Shown here in pieces: positions 5,268-8,121 of a DNA stretch of 8,121 bases (position 1 is its first letter; each line of letters begins with the position of its first letter). The DNA is from Lachnospiraceae bacterium UBA3785. Lineage in GTDB: Bacteria; Bacillota; Clostridia; Lachnospirales; Lachnospiraceae. The translations under genes and the position numbers were made by a program. Location of the stretch: positions 5,027-13,147 of the forward strand of contig DFFD01000177.1 of the NCBI GenBank assembly GCA_002369495.1, read 5' to 3'. The notes below the pieces were generated by a model. It saw nothing but the letters and a program-made list of their open reading frames with translations, was not told the origin of the DNA and ran no database searches.

Positions 5268-7248
5268 CGTAATCGTTGACATCACCGCGGATGCGCTGGA
5301 CAAACCTTTTACCTACATCGTACCGGAGGAGCTTGCCGGCCAGGCAGTCCCCGGCGCGAGAGTGAGGGTGCCGTTCGGCAGCCGGCACGTCAGTGCATTT
5401 ATCGTCTCCCTCCCGGACACCTGCGCCTACGATCCTGAGAAAATGAAGACCATCGAGAAGGTCCTGACCGGCGAGGACACCGCGGACGCACGGCTCATCC
5501 GCCTGGCGGACTGGATGAGCCGGACCTACGGCGGCCTGATGTCGCAGGCCTTGAAGACTGTGCTGCCGACCAAGAAGCGGGTGCGCAGGCGGAGAAGCGA
5601 GGCGGAGCCTCAAATAGAGGCGGAACATGTTCCGCCGGCGGTCCTCACAGAGGGGCAGAGGCGGGCTGCGGAGTGCATTTTTAAGGAGTGGGAGAGCGAA
5701 CACCCGAGGACGGTCCTCATCCGGGGCGTCACCGGCAGCGGAAAGACGCTCGTCTACATGGAGCTCATCGACCGGGTGCTGAAGGAGGGAAAGGACGTGA
5801 TCGTCCTGGTCCCGGAGATCGCGCTCACGCGGCAGACCGTGATGCGGTTCGTCGAACGGTTCGGGAGCAGGGTCTCCTTTCTCCACTCGAGGCTGTCTGA
5901 CGGAGAGAAGTACGAGCAGATGAAGGCCGCGAGACGGGGCGACGTGCGCATCATGGTCGGCCCGCGATCCGCGCTCTTTACGCCGTTTTCGCACCTGGGG
6001 CTCATCGTGATCGACGAGGAGCACGAGGAATCCTACCACTCGGAGCTCACGCCGCGCTACCACGCGCGGGAGACTGCGATTCATCGGGCAGAAATCGAAG
6101 GCGCACGGGTCGTGCTCGGCTCGGCGACGCCGTCCCTCACTTCCGCGTCCCGCGCTGAGAGCGGGGAATATCTGGGGATCGTTCTCCCGGAGCGGTACGG
6201 CAGCGCCGCGCTCCCGAAGACCGAGATCGTGGACATGACGGAGGAGATGAAGCGCGGGAACAGGAGCATTTTCTCGGAGAAGCTGCGCGAAGAGCTGGAC
6301 GGCTGCCTTAAGGACGGCGGCCAGGCGATGCTCTTCCTGAACCGCCGGGGCTACGCAGGCTTCGTCACCTGCCGGTCCTGCGGGTTTGTTGCGAAATGTC
6401 CCCACTGCGACATCTCGCTGACGAGACATTTAAACCGGAAGCTCATCTGCCACTACTGCGGCTACGAGATCCCGGAATATGAAGCCTGTCCGTCGTGCGG
6501 TTCGCCCCACATCGGGGGGATCTCCGTCGGGACCGAGCAGGTCGAGGAGCAGCTCAGGAAGGAGTTTCCGGGGGTCAGGACCCTCCGCATGGACCTCGAC
6601 ACGACGAGGGGCAAGGAGGGGCACTCGAAGATCCTCCGGGATTTCGGCGATAAGAAGGCGGACGTCCTCATCGGGACGCAGATGATCGTCAAGGGCCATG
6701 ATTTCCCGGATGTGACGCTGGTGGGGGTCCTCATGGCGGATCTCTCTTTAAATGCGCAGGATTTCCGCGCGGCGGAGAGGACGTTCCAGCTGGTCACCCA
6801 GGCAGCAGGCCGGGCCGGCCGCGGGGCAAGGCCCGGGACGGCGGTCATCCAGACCTACCGGCCGGATCATTTCGCGATCCGTGCGGCGGCAGCCCAGGAT
6901 TACGAGAAATTTTATAAAGAAGAGATGGCTTACCGGACCATCATGCATTATCCGCCGGCAGGGACGCTTCTCGCGGTTCTCGGCAGCGGGGAGGATCCGG
7001 CAAAGCTTCATGAAGCGATGGAGTATATCCGGCGTTTCATTTCCCGGGTCGATGCGAAGAATGTCCTCTCCGCGATCGGACCGGCCCCGCAGGCCGTCGG
7101 CAAGGTCAGGGACCGGTACAGGGAGGTCATCTACATAAGACACCGGGACGGGGCAGCCCTCGTGAAGGCGAGGAGCCTCATCGAGCGATACATCGAGATG
7201 AACAGCGGATTTGCCGATATCCGCGTCGAATTCAATACAACCGTGTAA
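5254..7248 (+). CDS. priA: Primosomal replication-restart helicase PriA, short form
   Basis: A superfamily 2 DNA helicase that recognises stalled forks and reloads the replicative helicase. Domain order is a 3'-DNA-binding domain (1-105, starting YADVIVDI and including the VRVPFGSR block at 37-44), helicase lobe 1 with Walker A GVTGSGKT (158-165) and DEEH (254-257), a zinc region inserted in lobe 2 with eight cysteines (373, 376, 382, 385, 399, 402, 412, 415) for two zinc ions, motif V around GTQMIVKGHDFP (474-485), motif VI QAAGRAGR (516-523) and a C-terminal domain to 664. The protein is short against about 730 (E. coli) or 805 residues (B. subtilis). The missing part lies between LPTKK (104-108) and LTEGQ (131-135), where a winged-helix domain of roughly 70 residues normally sits; here only a short linker with KKRVRRRR (107-114) is found. 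The frame is intact, with no sign of a frameshift. It starts inside murE. Confidence 0.95.
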   Translation: MQYADVIVDITADALDKPFTYIVPEELAGQAVPGARVRVPFGSRHVSAFIVSLPDTCAYDPEKMKTIEKVLTGEDTADARLIRLADWMSRTYGGLMSQALKTVLPTKKRVRRRRSEAEPQIEAEHVPPAVLTEGQRRAAECIFKEWESEHPRTVLIRGVTGSGKTLVYMELIDRVLKEGKDVIVLVPEIALTRQTVMRFVERFGSRVSFLHSRLSDGEKYEQMKAARRGDVRIMVGPRSALFTPFSHLGLIVIDEEHEESYHSELTPRYHARETAIHRAEIEGARVVLGSATPSLTSASRAESGEYLGIVLPERYGSAALPKTEIVDMTEEMKRGNRSIFSEKLREELDGCLKDGGQAMLFLNRRGYAGFVTCRSCGFVAKCPHCDISLTRHLNRKLICHYCGYEIPEYEACPSCGSPHIGGISVGTEQVEEQLRKEFPGVRTLRMDLDTTRGKEGHSKILRDFGDKKADVLIGTQMIVKGHDFPDVTLVGVLMADLSLNAQDFRAAERTFQLVTQAAGRAGRGARPGTAVIQTYRPDHFAIRAAAAQDYEKFYKEEMAYRTIMHYPPAGTLLAVLGSGEDPAKLHEAMEYIRRFISRVDAKNVLSAIGPAPQAVGKVRDRYREVIYIRHRDGAALVKARSLIERYIEMNSGFADIRVEFNTTV

Positions 7249-7272
7249 AATACAGCGTGAACGGAGGATACT

Positions 7273-7761
7273 ATGGCAATCAGGAAAGTCCGCGAAGTGG
7301 GAGACGATGTGCTGACGAAGGAGTGCCGGGAGGTCAAAAAAATGACCCCCCGCATCTCGCAGCTCATCGATGATATGTTTGATACGATGTACGAGTACAA
7401 CGGGGTGGGCCTTGCGGCTCCGCAGGTCGGGGTCCTTCGCAGGATCATCGTGGTGGACGTCGGGGAGGATCCCCGCGCACTGATCAACCCGAGGATCGTC
7501 TCCCACGAGGGGACGCAGACCGGCGAGGAGGGCTGCCTTTCATTTCCGGGCAAGTACGGCATTGTCACCCGTCCGATGAAGGTCACGGTGGAAGGCCTGG
7601 ACCGCAATATGAACCCGGTCTCCTGGGAGGCTGAAGGGCTGCTCGCGCGCTGCTTCTGCCATGAGGTCGACCATCTGGACGGCCACATGTACACGGAGTT
7701 CGTCGAGGGCGAGATCCACGACGTAGCCATGGAAGAGGCAATGGAAGAGGAAGATGAGTGA
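7273..7761 (+). CDS. def: Peptide deformylase
   Basis: A metal-dependent hydrolase that removes the formyl group from the starting methionine of new proteins at the ribosome exit. All three signatures are intact in 162 residues: GVGLAAPQ (44-51, with Q51), EEGCLS (85-90, metal ligand C88) and HEVDH (130-134, ligands H130 and H134, catalytic E131). The tail after about 143 is acidic (ending EEAMEEEDE), a common way for these enzymes to end. The start has GGAGG at 7263-7267, six bases after the short gap from priA. The stop overlaps the fmt start by eight bases. Pairing with fmt is widespread, since the two enzymes add and remove the same formyl group. Confidence 0.97.
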   Translation: MAIRKVREVGDDVLTKECREVKKMTPRISQLIDDMFDTMYEYNGVGLAAPQVGVLRRIIVVDVGEDPRALINPRIVSHEGTQTGEEGCLSFPGKYGIVTRPMKVTVEGLDRNMNPVSWEAEGLLARCFCHEVDHLDGHMYTEFVEGEIHDVAMEEAMEEEDE

Positions 7762-8121
7762 GAAAATGAAAATCGTATTCATGGGAACGCCGGATTTTGC
7801 AGCCGGCATCCTCGGCGCGCTCCTGAAGGCCGGCTATGAGGTCACAGGCTGCGTCACACAGCCCGACAAGCCGAAGGGCAGGAAGAAGACGCCGGTTCCG
7901 TGCCCGGTGAAGGAGGCCGCGGAGGCGGCCGGCATTCCGGTGCTGACGCCCGTCCGCGTCCGGAAAGAGCCGGAGGCGCTCGACTGGATCCGGGAGAGAG
8001 AGCCTGACCTCATCGTGGTCGCAGCCTTCGGCCAGATCCTGCCGAAGGAACTCCTTGAGATCCCGCCTCTCGGGTGTCTCAACGTGCACGCATCGCTTCT
8101 CCCGGCCTACCGGGGCGCGGC
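7754..8121 (+). CDS. fmt: Methionyl-tRNA formyltransferase (5' part, cut by window edge)
   Basis: The enzyme transfers a formyl group from 10-formyltetrahydrofolate to Met-tRNA for translation initiation. About 122 residues are present, less than half of the usual roughly 310. The N-terminal Rossmann-type start [11 protein letters not shown] (7-17), the TQPDKPKGR block (35-43), the AFGQILP block (91-97) and the active-site segment [12 protein letters not shown] (110-121, with N110 and H112) are all as expected; the catalytic aspartate lies beyond the edge. Two starts are possible. ATG 7754 overlaps the def stop and follows the purine-rich GGAAGAGG (7743-7750). ATG 7766 gives the more usual N-terminus MKIVFMGTP but has a poor ribosome binding site. 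I chose 7754 on the upstream site and coupling. Confidence 0.94.
   Translation, partial: MSEKMKIVFMGTPDFAAGILGALLKAGYEVTGCVTQPDKPKGRKKTPVPCPVKEAAEAAGIPVLTPVRVRKEPEALDWIREREPDLIVVAAFGQILPKELLEIPPLGCLNVHASLLPAYRGA

Noticed and set aside
3759..5303. A 514-codon minus-strand open frame opposite murE
   Set aside because: It has the same Arg/Asp/Val-rich shadow composition, no ribosome binding site of note and no recognisable domain. MurE motifs cover the plus strand throughout.
5562..5650. Frameshift or internal stop explaining the short PriA
   Set aside because: The frame is continuous, and the linker reads as an ordinary charged segment. No winged-helix-like sequence appears in the other frames here, so the shortening looks genuine.
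5227..6429. A 400-codon minus-strand open frame opposite priA
   Set aside because: It is a shadow of GC-rich coding. Translation is Arg/His/Pro/Leu-rich without motifs, while the plus strand encodes intact helicase motifs.
1..8121. Mobile elements, CRISPR arrays, defence or toxin-antitoxin systems
   Set aside because: No transposase, integrase, spaced direct repeats or small paired genes were seen. Codon use looks even across the window and nearly all sequence is accounted for by conserved genes.

Overview
The window is GC-rich, with most third codon positions G or C, and carries only chromosomal housekeeping genes. Several points suggest a high-GC anaerobic Clostridia member, probably near Lachnospiraceae: strong GGAGG-type ribosome binding sites, the gene order murE-priA-def-fmt, a clostridial-looking carbamate kinase, a MurE of the meso-diaminopimelate type, and a tRNA gene without encoded CCA. 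This placement is inferred from recalled family features, not from a search.

Layout. Bases 1-75 are the last 24 codons of an unidentified plus-strand gene. A strong hairpin at about 97-147 follows and probably ends transcription from both sides, because the next gene converges on it. That gene (166-1560, minus strand) is an NCS2/AzgA-type nucleobase permease. From 1561 to 1943 there is no protein gene. This stretch holds the permease leader, a perfect-consensus sigma-A promoter, tRNA-Leu(CAG) at 1738-1823, its terminator, and a second promoter with perfect hexamers.

That second promoter starts a tight plus-strand operon running off the right edge: uppP (undecaprenyl-diphosphatase), a carbamate kinase-like gene, murE, priA, def and fmt (cut at 8121). 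Junctions are +9, +12, -14, +24 and -8 nt, so co-transcription and some translational coupling are likely. The operon joins lipid-carrier recycling and peptidoglycan precursor synthesis (uppP, murE) with replication restart (priA) and N-formyl-methionine handling (def, fmt). The carbamate kinase is the odd member: no arginine deiminase or ornithine carbamoyltransferase gene lies beside it.

I found no clearly new system. The two best leads are a short PriA that appears to lack its winged-helix domain, with a basic linker in its place, and a carbamate kinase whose two N-terminal phosphate-binding loops differ from the classical enzyme while its catalytic lysines are kept. No transposon, phage gene, CRISPR array or frameshifted gene is visible.
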